Assembly (NCBI GenBank): GCA_026545765.1
Contig: CM048844.1
Location: 2,480,001 to 2,544,000 of the forward strand
From: Plantago major
Taxonomy: Eukaryota; Streptophyta; Magnoliopsida; Lamiales; Plantaginaceae
Direction: 5' to 3'
DNA length: 64,000 bases
Below the pieces are notes generated by a model. It had not been told where the DNA came from. It was given only the letters and a program-made list of their open reading frames with translations, and searched no databases. This document shows, in pieces, positions 10,178 through 22,672 of the stretch; the first letter of the stretch is position 1, and every line of letters begins with the position of its first letter. The translations under genes were made by a program, and so were the position numbers.

Positions 10178-11417
10178 TGCAAGGTTATGCTCTAAAGATG
10201 GCACAAAAGTTAATTTTGTGCTACCTTTTTCCGGTTAGAGTCACAACTTACAACGGCGGCATAGGCTATGAAACAGCTCTGCTTTCCAATATTCTGACTT
10301 AGTTATGGAGCTAAGATCTATCTGATCGTGTGATTCCAACGTACTTTTGTTGAACGAAATACTTCTCTTGATCATGTTGCCTTTTAAACTTCAGTATTGG
10401 TTTAACAATCTCCATTAGTTCTCATGGTAGTGTGCTGAAAACTTTTACTCCCCAATCCCATCCCCCTCCGATAGAACTATTTCTCATTTTTAGACCTTCC
10501 ATAGAAATTCATACTTCCCGTTCCAAAGTCCAATTAACTTTTTACGGTCAAGCAACTTAAAGTTTGAACACAAATTAATATTAAACGGTAAATTTGTAAA
10601 ATTTATAGGTGGCATGTAGTTTGAAGCTTTACATGCTAAATTTCATCCGTAAAATTTCACACGTTTGGGTTGACGTGTTGTTTTAGGTGAAAAGTTAATA
10701 CTATAAATGTTCAAATATGAAAAGGTGGTAAAATGTGCAACTATTTTTATGTGAAATGTGTAATTTGTATGTAAAGTTAAGATCGCTAATTATTTGTTGA
10801 GTGTAGGGCAATTTCCTTGTAATGTTTGAAGTTTTGTAGGACAATTTTTAACGTCAAATGTATGAAGTTCTGCGATACGGATCAGTATAATTTAATCTTG
10901 ACCTAAAGTCTACGGGACCATATATACGGACTTTAATCTTGTGGTTGCAATCCAATAACGACTAGTTGTGTCAAGTAGGAGACGTCTTATCAATTCATGT
11001 ACCAAAAGAATTGAAATGAGAAAAATAAAGATGAGAAATTTGTATGATTCCCAGTAATTTCCAACCTAACCCAAGCACATGGCATATTCTTGGCTTCTTT
11101 CATCTCAAGTCTACTACGAACCCATTACTGATCCATTATATAGTACTAGATCCATGAGATGCTCCGACTGCTGTTTTCAGGTCATCGTTAGATAGATAAA
11201 TTTTTGTTCTTACAAACTTTACCTCAAGTCTACGGGACCATATATATGGACCTTAATTTTGTGGTTGCAATCCAATTTTCTTGAGATTTTCCTAAGTTAT
11301 ACGAGCATAAGCTTTGCTATAAAACCAGCCATCATACCTTCACAGGTTTATAGCTCACAAAATATATAAATTTCAGTCTTTTCTTGAACTTCTCAGTAAC
11401 ATTTGTTCCCACATAAG
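10178..11417. other. Intergenic region between PTB copy A and RLP-1
   Basis: No coding capacity. It holds the PTB 3' flank and the RLP-1 promoter. A block of about 50 bp (aagtctacgggaccatatat through tgtggttgcaatccaa) occurs twice, at 10906-10955 and 11225-11275. The whole region aligns with 28837-30135 as part of the large duplication. Confidence 0.8.
11318..11324 (+). promoter_or_regulatory. TATA box of RLP-1
   Basis: TATAAAA within gctttgctataaaaccagcc, about 94 bp before the ATG. The same block precedes RLP-2 (23081), RLP copy B (30037) and, on the minus strand, RLP-6 (62681-62675). This supports a shared core promoter. Confidence 0.7.
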
Positions 11418-13590
11418 ATGTCTCCTTTCACCTTTTGTTTCATAATGCTTTTGGTTATGTATTCCACGATGATGTCTTGTTCCGGGAGCAGAGGAATGCA
11501 ACTTTCAGAGTTTGTATTGCAAGAGAAAGGAATGCTCTCCTGAAACTCAAGGTAAGCTTTTCCGATCCTTCTAATAGATTGTTATCTTGGGACACCAACA
11601 CTGATTGCTGCAAATGGCAAGGTGTTGAGTGTGACAAACTAACTAGACATGTTGTTGCTCTAGATCTCCACAATAACAATGATTACTACGATTATGCTTC
11701 TTTTTCCACTAATATGCTATCTAGTGAAAAGTTGGATTCCTCAATTTTGGAGATGAAGCACTTGAGTTACGTGGATTTGAGTGGGAATGACTTTCAGGAG
11801 AGCCCAATTCCTTCATTTCTCGGGTTGCTGAACGAGCTTCACCATCTTAATCTCTCAAAAGCAAACTTCTCCGGTGTTGTTCCTCACCATCTAGGCAATC
11901 TTTCACATTTGGATCTTTCCTTCAATCAACTTTCTGGTCTCATCCCATCATCGATTGGAAATCTAAGTGGCTTGACAATATTGGTATTGGATAATAACCA
12001 CTTGGAGGGTACGATTACCGAAACTCACTTATCCATGCTCTCAGAGTTACGAATTCTTGGGCGACAATAACTTGATAAAATTCATAGTTGGAAGTGATTG
12101 GGTGCCTCCATTTCAACTAATCGAATTTTCCATGTCATCCATTCATATTTCTAGTGGTGAGTTTCCACAGTGGCTTCAAACGCAAAAGGAGCTCGAATGG
12201 CTAGACATGTCCAACTGCAGCATTTCAGGAAGGATTCCATTTTGGTTTCGTTACATAAATATGACTGCCTTATATTTATCTAACAACCAAATAGAGGGAT
12301 CGCTCCCTGATTCACTCTGTCACATGAAATCTCTTCGGTCCCTACATCTCTCCAACAACCGATTATCTGGTAATTTACCCGAATGTTGGCCGAGTTCATT
12401 GAACTATCTAATACTGAATAACAACAACTTTACAGGAGAAGTTCCTTCTGCTATAAGAAATTGCACTCAATTGTACACTCTCGATCTCTCCCGCAACGGT
12501 TTATCGGGACATCTTCCAGATTTTTTTGCAAACTTAAACCTTCTGAGTACATTGATATTATCATCGAATCAGCTTTCTGGTCTTATTCCCAACTCTATTG
12601 GTGGAGCCTACTCATTGATATGGCTTCAACTGAGCAACAACAGCTTTACAGGAGAAATTCCTTTTAGTATGAGAAATTGCACGGCACTGCTTTTTCTGGA
12701 TGTTGGAGATAACTCAATTTCAGGAAAATTGCCACAATGGATTGGAAAAAATCTGTTGAATTTGGAAGTGCTTAGGCTAACGAGTAATGAGTTCTATGGC
12801 ACGATCCCTCGTGAGCTTTGTCAACTTTCTGAGCTGCATTTATTGGATCTTGCAAATAATAAGTTGGCGGGAAATATTCCGCGTTGTTTTGGAAATTTCT
12901 CAAGCATGACTCAGTATAATTACACTGCTCCACACTACTTTATAGAGAATATGAGTTTGCAAGAGGTGATTAAAGGAGTTGCACAGGAGTACTTTTTGAC
13001 TCTATGGTATCTTATACACATGGATCTTTCCAACAATAACTTGGACGGTGAAATTCCTTTGGAGCTGACCGGGCTTGTTGCCTTGCTTTCTCTCAACTTG
13101 TCATATAATCATTTGCATGGTAAGATTCCGTAGGAATCGGAGACATGAGGTCGTTGGAAGCTCTTGATCATCAAACAACGCTTCCGTCAAGAAGATCCCA
13201 ACGAGCCTATCAGATTTGACTTCTTTAAGTCGTCTGAACTTGTCACACAACAATTTGACAGGAGCTATCCCAATAGGCCGTCAACTGCAAACTCTTGAAG
13301 ACCCTTCGATTTACGAGGGTAACTCTGGTCTTTGCGGACCTCCATTGGTGAAGAAATGTTCCGGCGACAAAGCATCAAATGGTCCGAATGCAGAAACTCG
13401 TGTTGCAGACGGTGATGAAGACAAAGTCGAGAAGATATGGCTTTACGGAATAATAACAAGTGGCTTTGCAACAGGATTTTGGGGAGTGATTGGAGTTCTG
13501 GTGTTGAAACAAAGCTGGAGGCATGTCTACTTTAGATTCACTGATGGGGTTATAGCCAGAATTTTGGGAAGATGGATCAATATGCATTGA
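11418..13590 (+). pseudogene. RLP-1: LRR receptor-like protein pseudogene
   Basis: A degraded paralog of the intact RLP at 30136-33195. The ATG at 11418 opens the same signal peptide (MSPFTFCFIMLL). A 1-bp deletion near 11485 shifts the frame at once. The open stretch that follows (to 12070) keeps the N-terminal cap with NTDCCKWQGVECD and the first LRRs. About 670 bp of LRR sequence is missing at 11913, with a second loss of about 80 bp shortly after. A small deletion near 12050 shifts frame again into 12057-13133, and lesions at 13131-13195 add a stop and indels. The C-terminal part (13216-13590) is clean, with the last LRR, the acidic DGDEDK stretch, the membrane anchor (SGFATGFWGVIGVLV) and a short basic tail. 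At least four independent lesions make a functional receptor impossible. Confidence 0.92.
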
Positions 13591-14001
13591 TAATCATGTC
13601 AAGTTCACTATTGGAACTTTATTTCCTCGGAGTTTTTCATTTGCTTGCATAATAATATGCACTTACATAAATTTTGTGTGTTTGTATATATTCATTGTTC
13701 ACATTGAATTTGCTATATAGTTCTGGTTTCTGTTTTCTGAATTTTACTTGTAGCATTTTATATCTTTTGGCTGGTGATGCTCTAAGTTTTTTTAACTCTT
13801 AATACCGAAATAGTTTCAATTGTTAAGTACCCCAAGTGTAGTGTCCAATTGTCTCTACTTGTTCTTTACTGTTTTGTACAAAATCAGACTAAATACTCTG
13901 CTAATACTCCTCTGTAATTCTTCAAAATTTAACACAATCTTTTCATTTTTATATACAGTTACATGGGGCGCATTATATGTGAAATAGCAGCACTGTAAAT
14001 G
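13591..14001. other. 3' flank of RLP-1
   Basis: AT-rich, non-coding. The first 200 bp or so align with 33196-33400 downstream of RLP copy B and, inverted, with the sequence below 59619. This marks the right edge of the duplication. Confidence 0.6.
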
Positions 14002-14006
14002 GAGAA

Positions 14007-15133
<1,127 letters not shown>

Positions 15134-15138
15134 GAGAA

Positions 15139-15785
15139 ATTTGAACTTTTTTCTTGGTTGTAATTCAATTTTCCAAAGCTCCGATTAGTGCTCAAACTTG
15201 ACCTCAAGTCTACGCAACCATAATATATAGACTTTTCTACTTGCAAAAAACTTCCGCATGCACTCTGCACCTTGCCACAGAGAATCTTTGCACCACATCC
15301 ACGACCCTGAGTCGACGGATTCAGTGTCCACTACAATTGCGTCTATCATGCCATCCCCGTTCTAACATCAGAAATCTGCATAAAGCAAGCCAGTCAATAG
15401 CAAAACTGATCTATTAAGCATTGAATAAGTGTAGCATAATGTATATCCGCTTCACTTAATAAGCGCCAAGTATTAATTAGGTACATTTATGAATGGATTA
15501 GGACAGTGTAGTGTCCAATCGTACCTACTTCTGCCTGCAGATTCAACAAAGAAAAATACACATTATCGTGTTGTACAAAGGCCTTTGCAGGCAACTTTGG
15601 CGATCTTGTCGACTTCATCAATATAAATTTAAGTCTGCAACCTGAAACAGAAACAGTTTGTTCACGACTGAAAACTGATGTTCTCTGCTCCGAGCTCAAA
15701 ACAGCAAGTCTTCGAATAAGTAATGTCTTTAAGTTCTTCTACGTGTATTGCACATCAATCTCGTGTTAACTTAATTATGTATAGG
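15139..15785. other. Decayed RLP promoter relic
   Basis: No gene. 15161-15240 resembles the RLP upstream block (acctcaagtctacgcaacca, caattttccaaag), so it is probably a remnant of the promoter of the relic that follows. The rest shows nothing recognisable. Confidence 0.4.
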
Positions 15786-16194
15786 TCGTATCCACAGACA
15801 ATTGGAAACATGAAGTCGGTACAATCTCTTGATCATTCGAACAACAATATCATCGGGGAAATTCCAATGAGTTTATCTGATTTGAACTTTTTGAGCCAAC
15901 CAGACTTATGCACAACAATTTGACAGAACAAATCCCAACAGGTAGGCAACTGCAAACTTTTCAAGACCCGTCCATTTATGAGGGCAATCCTGGACTCTGT
16001 GGAGAGCCATTGCCGAAGAAATGTCAGGAGGACAAACCACCAAACAACCCAAATGCAAAAAGTCATGTTGGAGTGGTGATAAGTGGTTTCGCTACTGGAT
16101 TTTGGGGTGCCATTGGAGTCTTGATTTTCAAGAGGGGCTGATCTTCTTCGGATATGTGGATGAGAAAATAGCCAAGCTGCTAGGAAGAAGATAG
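15786..16194 (+). pseudogene. RLP C-terminal relic
   Basis: The last part of an RLP related to RLP-3 (51765-54718). It has the final LRR (QSLDHSNNNIIGEIPMSLSD), then after a frame change near 15900 IPTGRQLQTFQDPSIYEGN, PGLCGEPLPKKC, a membrane anchor (VVISGFATGFWGAIGVLIF) and a last piece ending at 16194. Compared with RLP-3 it has lost the acidic residues before the anchor, and it changes frame again after the anchor. No N-terminal or LRR region lies upstream. It is a relic. Confidence 0.85.
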
Positions 16195-16256
16195 ATATGC
16201 ATCATTCTATTCTGTCGTGCAACACATTGTTTTCGATTGCGATCTCTTACCAATAG

Positions 16257-16328
16257 TTTCTGTTTTGCCTAAGTTCTGTTGTAACTACTTGTAATAATTT
16301 CTGTTTTGCCTAAGTTCTGTTGTAACTG
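16257..16328. repeat. Two-copy tandem repeat
   Basis: A 31-bp segment, tttctgttttgcctaagttc plus gttgtaact, is present at 16257 and 16298, 41 bp apart, just downstream of the RLP relic. It probably arose by local slippage. Confidence 0.7.
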
Positions 16329-16717
16329 CTTAATTGTAAGGTTTCTGTATGCTTATTTTCAATATAACCAAGTTAAATAGAACTGAAATTCCTGGAACTA
16401 TTTGAAGAAATTTTGGTGATTCTGTAAGCAGATTTTGAGAATCTTTCAGCAACAAGAAGAAAAGAAAGCGTCCAGAAAAAATTAAGAACAACTCGTGGCT
16501 GCCACACGTTTTATCACTTGGTTATTAGTCGACTTATACAATTACGCAAACGCAAGTTGTACACTTCAGTTATATATTTACTAGTGAGAATGCACCGCGC
16601 TAAGTAAACTTTATAACATCATGCGAGTATTTTTATAAAAACAATTAACATAATTTCATGGGAAGAGATCTTATAAACTGACAAACATTGATAGGAAATA
16701 TGAGTGTTACAGACTTA

Positions 16718-16830
16718 GGCTCTGTTCTCTTCATCTGAAAACTCATTAATTTCAGTTATGCTTAGTTATATTTTATATTTCAATTCAATTCAGTTCCATT
16801 CAGTTCTGTTCAGACAAAAAGAACAGAGCC
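16718..16830. mobile_element. Tourist-like MITE 1
   Basis: A 113-bp element with inverted ends GGCTCTGTTCT...AGAACAGAGCC. TTA lies at the left and TCA at the right, consistent with a mutated 3-bp TTA target duplication of the PIF/Harbinger type. Its ends match MITE 2 at 17310-17417. Confidence 0.8.
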
Positions 16831-17099
16831 TCACTGTAAAAAAAAACGTCTCTAGAGATACGGTCTTTAGAGATGGACCTATGTTATCTACATAATCATC
16901 CATGTTATTAATCAAAACGTCTATGTAGTTAACAAAATATGTTTTTTTAATATGAAAATGCACAAATGTTGATAACATAGACGTTTTGATTAACAAAATC
17001 GATGATTTTCTTGATATACAGGTCCATCTATAGATACGTGATATAGAAACCGTCTATCATGAGACTTTCTCTATAAAAATATTGGAGTTTTTTTTTTTT
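16831..17099. repeat. Hairpin-forming repeat, possible CACTA-type MITE
   Basis: The segment starts cactgtaaaaaaaaacgtct and ends in a long T run preceded by sequence partly complementary to its start (gagatacggtctttagagat and related). Inside are near-perfect inverted arms TTAATCAAAACGTCTATG (16908-16925) and its complement at 16976-16993. The CACTG start suggests a CACTA-derived element, but the right end is worn and no target duplication could be confirmed. Confidence 0.45.
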
Positions 17100-17309
17100 A
17101 CTTGATAACATCAATGTTTTACATTAAATAAATTATATTTTATAGAAAAACATATTAAAATTTTGTATTAAATCACCAATGTGCATAATACACATACCAA
17201 CTATAAGTGAGGTTTTATTTAACAATGAAATGAACAATAAATCGAAATTAAGTTTGCAATAATTTTCAAAAAAGAAGCGGAAGAAACTCTTACATCTATC
17301 TCTTAATTA

Positions 17310-17417
17310 GGCTCTGTTCTCTTCAACTGCAATTTTCTGAACTGAATTGTAGTATAAAATATAACTAAGCAGAACTAAACTGAACTGAATAAGTTTTCAG
17401 TTGAAGAGAACAGAGCC
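17310..17417. mobile_element. Tourist-like MITE 2
   Basis: A 108-bp element with perfect 20-bp inverted ends GGCTCTGTTCTCTTCAACTG and a perfect TTA target duplication at 17307-17309 and 17418-17420. This is the signature of PIF/Harbinger-derived Tourist MITEs. It belongs to the same family as 16718-16830. It has no coding capacity. Confidence 0.92.
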
Positions 17418-17420
17418 TTA

Positions 17421-18245
17421 GTACATGAATAGAACAACAATTACTATTCACTTTTAGCATTTGACAAGAAACACCTTTGAAGGATTTGGAAAATCTAAAA
17501 TTCTTTAAGGGCAAAATGGTCCATTCACTTGATACCAAACTTGATATCATCCTCTCTTATAATAGACTAGTAATTACTAGTAATTTAGCACCGCGCTAAG
17601 CATGTAAAGATATTCGGGAACCATGTCATGTCAAATTGGAGCGATTGAGTATGAATATGGCTCCATATACACGATACTTTAAGCCATATCTATTAGAAGC
17701 AGATTGATGTGCCAACGTCTTAACATGTGGTGCCAAATTCTGAGATGACCCAGAGGAAAAAATGAAACAAAACTTATGAAATTCAGCGTTCATTCATGGA
17801 GATAATCTAAAACAACTAAAACAAAATGCAAAAATCCAATAAAAACCGTATGGTCCTATCTTAGTTATTATATTTTTCATAAAGAAACTCATGAACAGAC
17901 CTCGTGGAGGCTGTTAATTATCACTCTACAATTAAATTGCCAAGCATTGCAATTTTCTGGTGGATTGGAATAGCGCTATGTAATCAAGTTTTAATTTTCT
18001 GCGGCACATAAATTTAACACCGTTCTTTTCGGATGCTTTCATTCAACAATCAATGATGAAGTTGTTCGGATCTGTCTCCAGCAATATCAACTCATGATTT
18101 TGTCACGATGCAACTCTAACATTCTTCCTGAATGGGCGCTTGTCCGTTCACCATCCGTATCAATTCTATCACAAAAAAGTGGAGTTAACACACACACATC
18201 AAAACCTAGACATATAGCCGCTTGTCAAGTGATTTTCTTCACTTC
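17421..18245. other. Gene-free stretch
   Basis: AT-rich with no coding signal. The motif gcaccgcgctaag (17588-17600) also occurs at 16592-16604, both times next to ctagtgag or ctagtaat, which suggests an old repeat family. Nothing else is recognised. Confidence 0.5.
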
Positions 18246-18740
18246 CATCATGTAAGTTTCTTACCTCTACCATAGCCTTTATCTTCATGGCAACATAGTT
18301 GCTAAGAAGGACAAGTTGTCCATCATTCCTACTTCGTTTAATGGAAAGAGCACATTCAAGGGTATGGTCTTCGGCAGTTGGGATGACTATTTCCTGCGAA
18401 CCATACGGAGAGCATGGGAATGGACCTATGTTAAATTCAGTGATATCCTTGCTGCCCAGTGAGATGAAGCTGGTGGGGTAGGTGGAATTAGCATGCCTAA
18501 CTCAACTCAACTCTTCACACGAATCCACCATTGTGTGTTTTTCGTGCAATCTTTAATCCATTCCAATGCTTCAGATACATCAATTGTTCTTCTGAACAAG
18601 CTTCCACGTTTTAACATGCAATCCAATTCCCGTATAATTGGGGATAAGACAGAACCAACATTCAGAGTTATATACATGTTATTGTTAACCGAAAACCTAT
18701 CACCGAACTGCAGAAGTGCACTAATAGGCAGGCCATACCC
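18246..18740 (-). pseudogene. Unrecognised coding-like remnant
   Basis: On the minus strand two adjoining open stretches have protein-like composition. The first (about 18740-18500) reads NGYGLPISALLQFGDRFSV, then SVLSPIIRELDCML and EALEWIKDCTKNTQWWI, ending in a stop. The second (about 18495-18260), in another frame, reads YPTSFISLGSKDITEFNIGP, then IVIPTAEDHTLECALSIKRS and QLVLLSNYVAMKIKAM. Together they look like two parts of one protein split by a frameshift or a lost intron. I do not recognise the family, and no promoter or start is evident. It may be the tail of a decayed gene or of a transposon-captured gene. Confidence 0.35.
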
Positions 18741-18758
18741 ATTCTAGGAAAAAAAAGA

Positions 18759-18883
18759 CTTGATCTAACATCTCATAATCTGATCATCTAGACAAAACAG
18801 AAATGAGGAGCAGACTAAATTTTTTCTTACGGATACGCCTAAGATATTTGGACTGAATCCAAAGAATTGAAAGAGTAAAAAAG
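18759..18883. repeat. Direct repeat, copy 1
   Basis: This segment (gacttgatctaacatctcat ... gaattgaaagagtaaaaaag) recurs at 19748-19922 with few changes. The second copy holds about 50 extra bases, or this copy has lost them. It is non-coding. 18884-19747 between the copies holds nothing I can support. Confidence 0.8.
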
Positions 18884-19747
18884 CATAGGTGTGTACCTTT
18901 CAATCGGTGGAACTTGTAGTTATCCGGGCAACGGAATGAGGAATTATAAGAGTAGAAACACAATAATGAAGCAAGTCGATCTCAGTAATACTCACAAAAG
19001 GTATTACCACATCTGGACTCCGACTGTATGTATCATAAACTATCATTCTATCAAGGACTACTAATAATAAGAAAAGGATGATTTGGATGCAATTACACGA
19101 GGCTTCTACGGAAGCCACCGACTATGTCAGATTATATATGTTGGATTACAGATTGTAACTTCACTTTTTGTTCTCATCCAACCCAGTTTCTGCAGAACAA
19201 AATCCTTTTATTTTATTCAATCATTAGTTTCTATACAATAAAATTCTACTTCTTAGACTAACTGCATGAAAGTTAAAGTAGGAAACTTGAAATTGAAGCT
19301 AAAACACAACACAATGCATATGCAAGTTGGCTCACAAAATGTGGTTCCCGCTAGGCTCTCACCCAGAACAAAAATACATGCTTTCAGGGAAGGGGAAAGT
19401 AGAGTAGCGCACCCGAGATGTATTCGCACAGATTGTGCGACATCAGAGTACCTGTAGAATATTCAGTTACAGAGTTAAACGGCAAAATCAGACACATCAA
19501 CAAAAAGCATACCGAGAGAGAATACTCACACCGGTCATAAGAAAAATTGTTCGGAGAGAAACAAACACAAATTAATGCCTCCAACGTGAACATTGGAAGG
19601 GATAGAAACGACCAAACTCTTGAACTGCTGTCAGTTTCTTTAGCCTGAGTAAATACGGTGGAGAAGATGCCGCGAGAAAGAAGATCAAGAGTCTGTTCAT
19701 AAAACTACAAATATCAATGACTTTTTGTTAGAAGAGCTTTGGGAAGA

Positions 19748-19922
19748 CTTGATCTAACATCTCATAGTCAGATCATCTAGACAAAACAGAAATGAGGAGC
19801 AGACTAAATTTTTTTTCACGGATCTTATCTGCTTTCTTTGTGCTTTTGTCTATTTCCTTCCGTTCATGGATACGCCTAAGATATTTGGACTGAATCCAAA
19901 TAATTGAAAGAGTCAAAAAGCA
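19748..19922. repeat. Direct repeat, copy 2
   Basis: Second copy of 18759-18883, about 990 bp downstream in the same orientation. It carries an extra internal segment around 19823-19867 that is absent from copy 1. Confidence 0.8.
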
Positions 19923-19998
19923 TATTAATTTCAAGAGCTTAACGACGACTATGTCTATCATGACGAATTGTCTAGCATAAAATGTAATTACATCTTTC

Positions 19999-20160
19999 AG
20001 TCGGAGCTTTTAACAGCTCCGGTGGAGTTGCAATTTGCAGGTCCACCGGAGCTGTAATACACAGCTCCGACTGGAGCTTTGCAGCTCCAGTCGGAGCTTT
20101 TAACAGCTCCGGTGGAGCTGCAATTTGCAGCTCCACCGGAGCTGTGTTACACAACTCCGA
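19999..20160. repeat. Tandem GC-rich hairpin repeat, 90-bp period
   Basis: Two copies (19999-20088 and 20089-20160) of a unit that is itself an inverted repeat. In the second, taacagctccggtggagctg is followed within a few bases by its complement (ttgcagctccaccggagctg and on). The outer edges tcggagc and ctccga also pair. It is strikingly GC-rich against the AT-rich surroundings. It could be a MITE-like or satellite fragment. The open frame across it on the minus strand (19972-20154) comes from the repeat and is not a gene. Confidence 0.85.
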
Positions 20161-20880
20161 TCATCTTCTTCGTTGAATTTGTGATGATTTGATTGTTATT
20201 TGGATTCGGTTCATAGTCTCAGGGACTAAATTTGAACTTTTGGAAACTCAATTGAAAATTTAACAAACTTAATTGCAAAATTAAAAAAATTATTGGGACT
20301 AAATTGAACATTAAAAAAAATGGATAATAACTAGTTGGGCCCAAAAAAATTTTGGATATTTATTTGACCCCCAATTACATCAACTTCCCCAAATTTGTTT
20401 ACATTAATTACATCTAAGTCCAGTAACTTTTAGTGACTAAATAAGTGAGGAAAAAAGAAAATCAAAAACAAAAGAAAATAGAGAAAAAGAAATAAAGAAA
20501 GTCTAAAATCAATTAATTCAATGGCAATTTCGTTATTATTTCCAACTTCATATGACACATCAGCAAACGCCAGAGCCATGTCATCACAAGGTTTGACTTT
20601 TGGGTCTATCTGTAATATCGAAATTCCCTCAGTACAAAATTTTGGATGCAACTGTTATTGTTCGAATAGAAGGGGTGAATCTTTTATTGCCACCAATTTA
20701 AGGGGTACCATAAGAAATTTGCCCTTCATTTTAACCACATTTTTTGCTGAACCCATGTTATTCAGCTGAATCTTATTTACTCCCTTCTGATTACATTATA
20801 TATACCAACTTCCTTACAGCATAACTAAAATATCTCAATATAAAGAACTGAATGGATATATAAACCACAAAAGCTAATTA
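20161..20880. other. Repeat-like non-coding stretch
   Basis: The sequence style (gggactaaatttgaac, gggactaaattgaac, tgacacatcagcaaacgcca, atttaaggggtaccataaga) resembles dispersed plant repeats of transposon origin, but no ends or target duplications could be fixed. The open frame at 20521-20769 has no recognisable protein character. No gene is called. Confidence 0.35.
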
Positions 20881-22552
20881 GCTCAGTTGTGCACACACTT
20901 TGTTTGGCAGCAAACCCCATGGCCAAACATGTTTTTTTTTTGCTGCAGATCCTTACCCCTCTTCATCATAAACTTGTTTTCAAGAATTGTTGCTATTGTA
21001 AGGTGTACTACACTGGCTAAAAATGTGGATAATATTGAAGTGCAACTAAAGGGAAGCATTTTTTTCACCTTTCTCATGCTCATCATAACTGGTAGCCTGT
21101 TGTCTCTGTTTCGCCAAGCGTCTTTTCCTTGGATCTTCAAGTGTACCTGTCAAGACAAAATTGCATCCTTCAGTACAGATTTGATTCTCCAAGCAAGTTT
21201 CTCATCTGCCAGTGACCAAGAACAACGTAAATACACTGCATCAGGTCCTTTGAGCAAATTCTAATGAGCAATGACTGGAACTGTAGATGCTCGCTAGGAT
21301 CCTGAATGGCAGACAGTTTTTCAAGTGACAGACGCAGTAAACAACTGTAAACTGTCCTAAGGCATTGAAAGCATGTGACCTGCACCGCAACTTTTTGAGT
21401 AATTCACTGTATGTACATATGAACAGCAAGCAAACTTGACTTTGTGTTTCTGTAATCCCATTGAGCACATTAGTTCACTTTTATTCACAATTTTCGCATT
21501 CTACTATTCTTTGAATGACTAATATCCATTTAGCTACTCTGTCATCACTATATGATGGAATTACATATGTAACTGACCAAGTATACTAAACCTTTAGAGT
21601 TTACACACTCCAATGTAGCTAGCTTCACAAATAGCCGGACCTGATGGATCCATAGTACAGCTGGCGGACTGGCAGATTCTAGCAATGAAAATTTAAAGCA
21701 TAATACCAATTAATTAATACAAAACTCCATGCCTAAATGAGAAGCCATGTTAACAAAATATGATCAAAGGTAAACTCCAAGACAAATAACATTGGAATGT
21801 AAGAACCAATCGACTCACCGTGCACACATCCCCATGAATGAATACGAAACAAAAAAAATAGGTTTAAGTAGTGCTAATTGGATTGCTTACCCATGGCCCT
21901 CTTGTTTTCCGGCAGCATTATTTGTTGCGTAGCCTTCCCGTTTTCAGTGTGTTGGTGCATTAGCTGCTCCACGCCTGAAATTCTTCTCTCTCGCGGTTCC
22001 TTTATGAGAATTAAATTAAACAATTTGATAATGGTTATCCTTGTGTGGGAATCAAATAAGCTGGAAAAACATTTGAGGCTATAATCAATCATGTATTCAT
22101 TCAAATCCGAGAGAATGAATAACTGAAAATTGGTTTAGGAATTAAAACAAACAGTTGGTGGCCCTAAAGATTGAGTATGACAGTTTTGCGCGTGAGAAGT
22201 CAGGTGCAATTCAATGATGATAAGAATTTAGAGAGACGGGATAAAAGGAAAAACATATATAGTAGAATACATACCAGTGCCAATCGGGTGTGCAACAGAG
22301 AAGGCTAAAGAGATCCAAGAAGATAGCATATAAACAAGCCTGCCTGAGAGTCTCTTAGTTGAAGCGTTGGCTGTTCCAAATATGAACTGTTGGAAATGTT
22401 TTGTTTTAATTAAGTGTTGGAAGCGTTAGAAGGGGAAACGTTAATTAATCACACTATTCATTTTATTTGAAATGGCAATTCTAGAAATTAAGGTCAAACA
22501 CTTTAATGCAACTTTTATTTTGAAGGGCAACTTTGTACATTCACTTATAGAC

Positions 22553-22672
22553 TTATAATAATCATAATAATAATATAATAATAAACTTATAATATAATAT
22601 AATAATTATTAGTCGGCTAAGCTCTGTTTTTATAATTATTATTTATATTATATTATAATATAATATAATAAT
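22553..22672. repeat. AT-rich imperfect palindrome
   Basis: Runs of ataatataataata on the left are followed, across a GC-containing centre (gtcggctaagctctg), by their complement on the right (tataattattatttatatta). Such a sequence can extrude a cruciform. It is probably a decayed element or slippage product. Confidence 0.6.

Noticed and set aside
19972-20154. Open frame with a repeated PPELLKAPT-type motif
   Set aside because: It is a direct product of the tandem hairpin repeat; the same DNA is open in several frames.
20521-20769. Open frame of 82 codons
   Set aside because: The nucleotide sequence resembles dispersed plant repeats and the translation has no protein-like pattern.
20887-22104. 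Open frames around 20887-21264 and 21874-22104
   Set aside because: Both strands are open over the same bases, with no conserved motif, start context or splice pattern.
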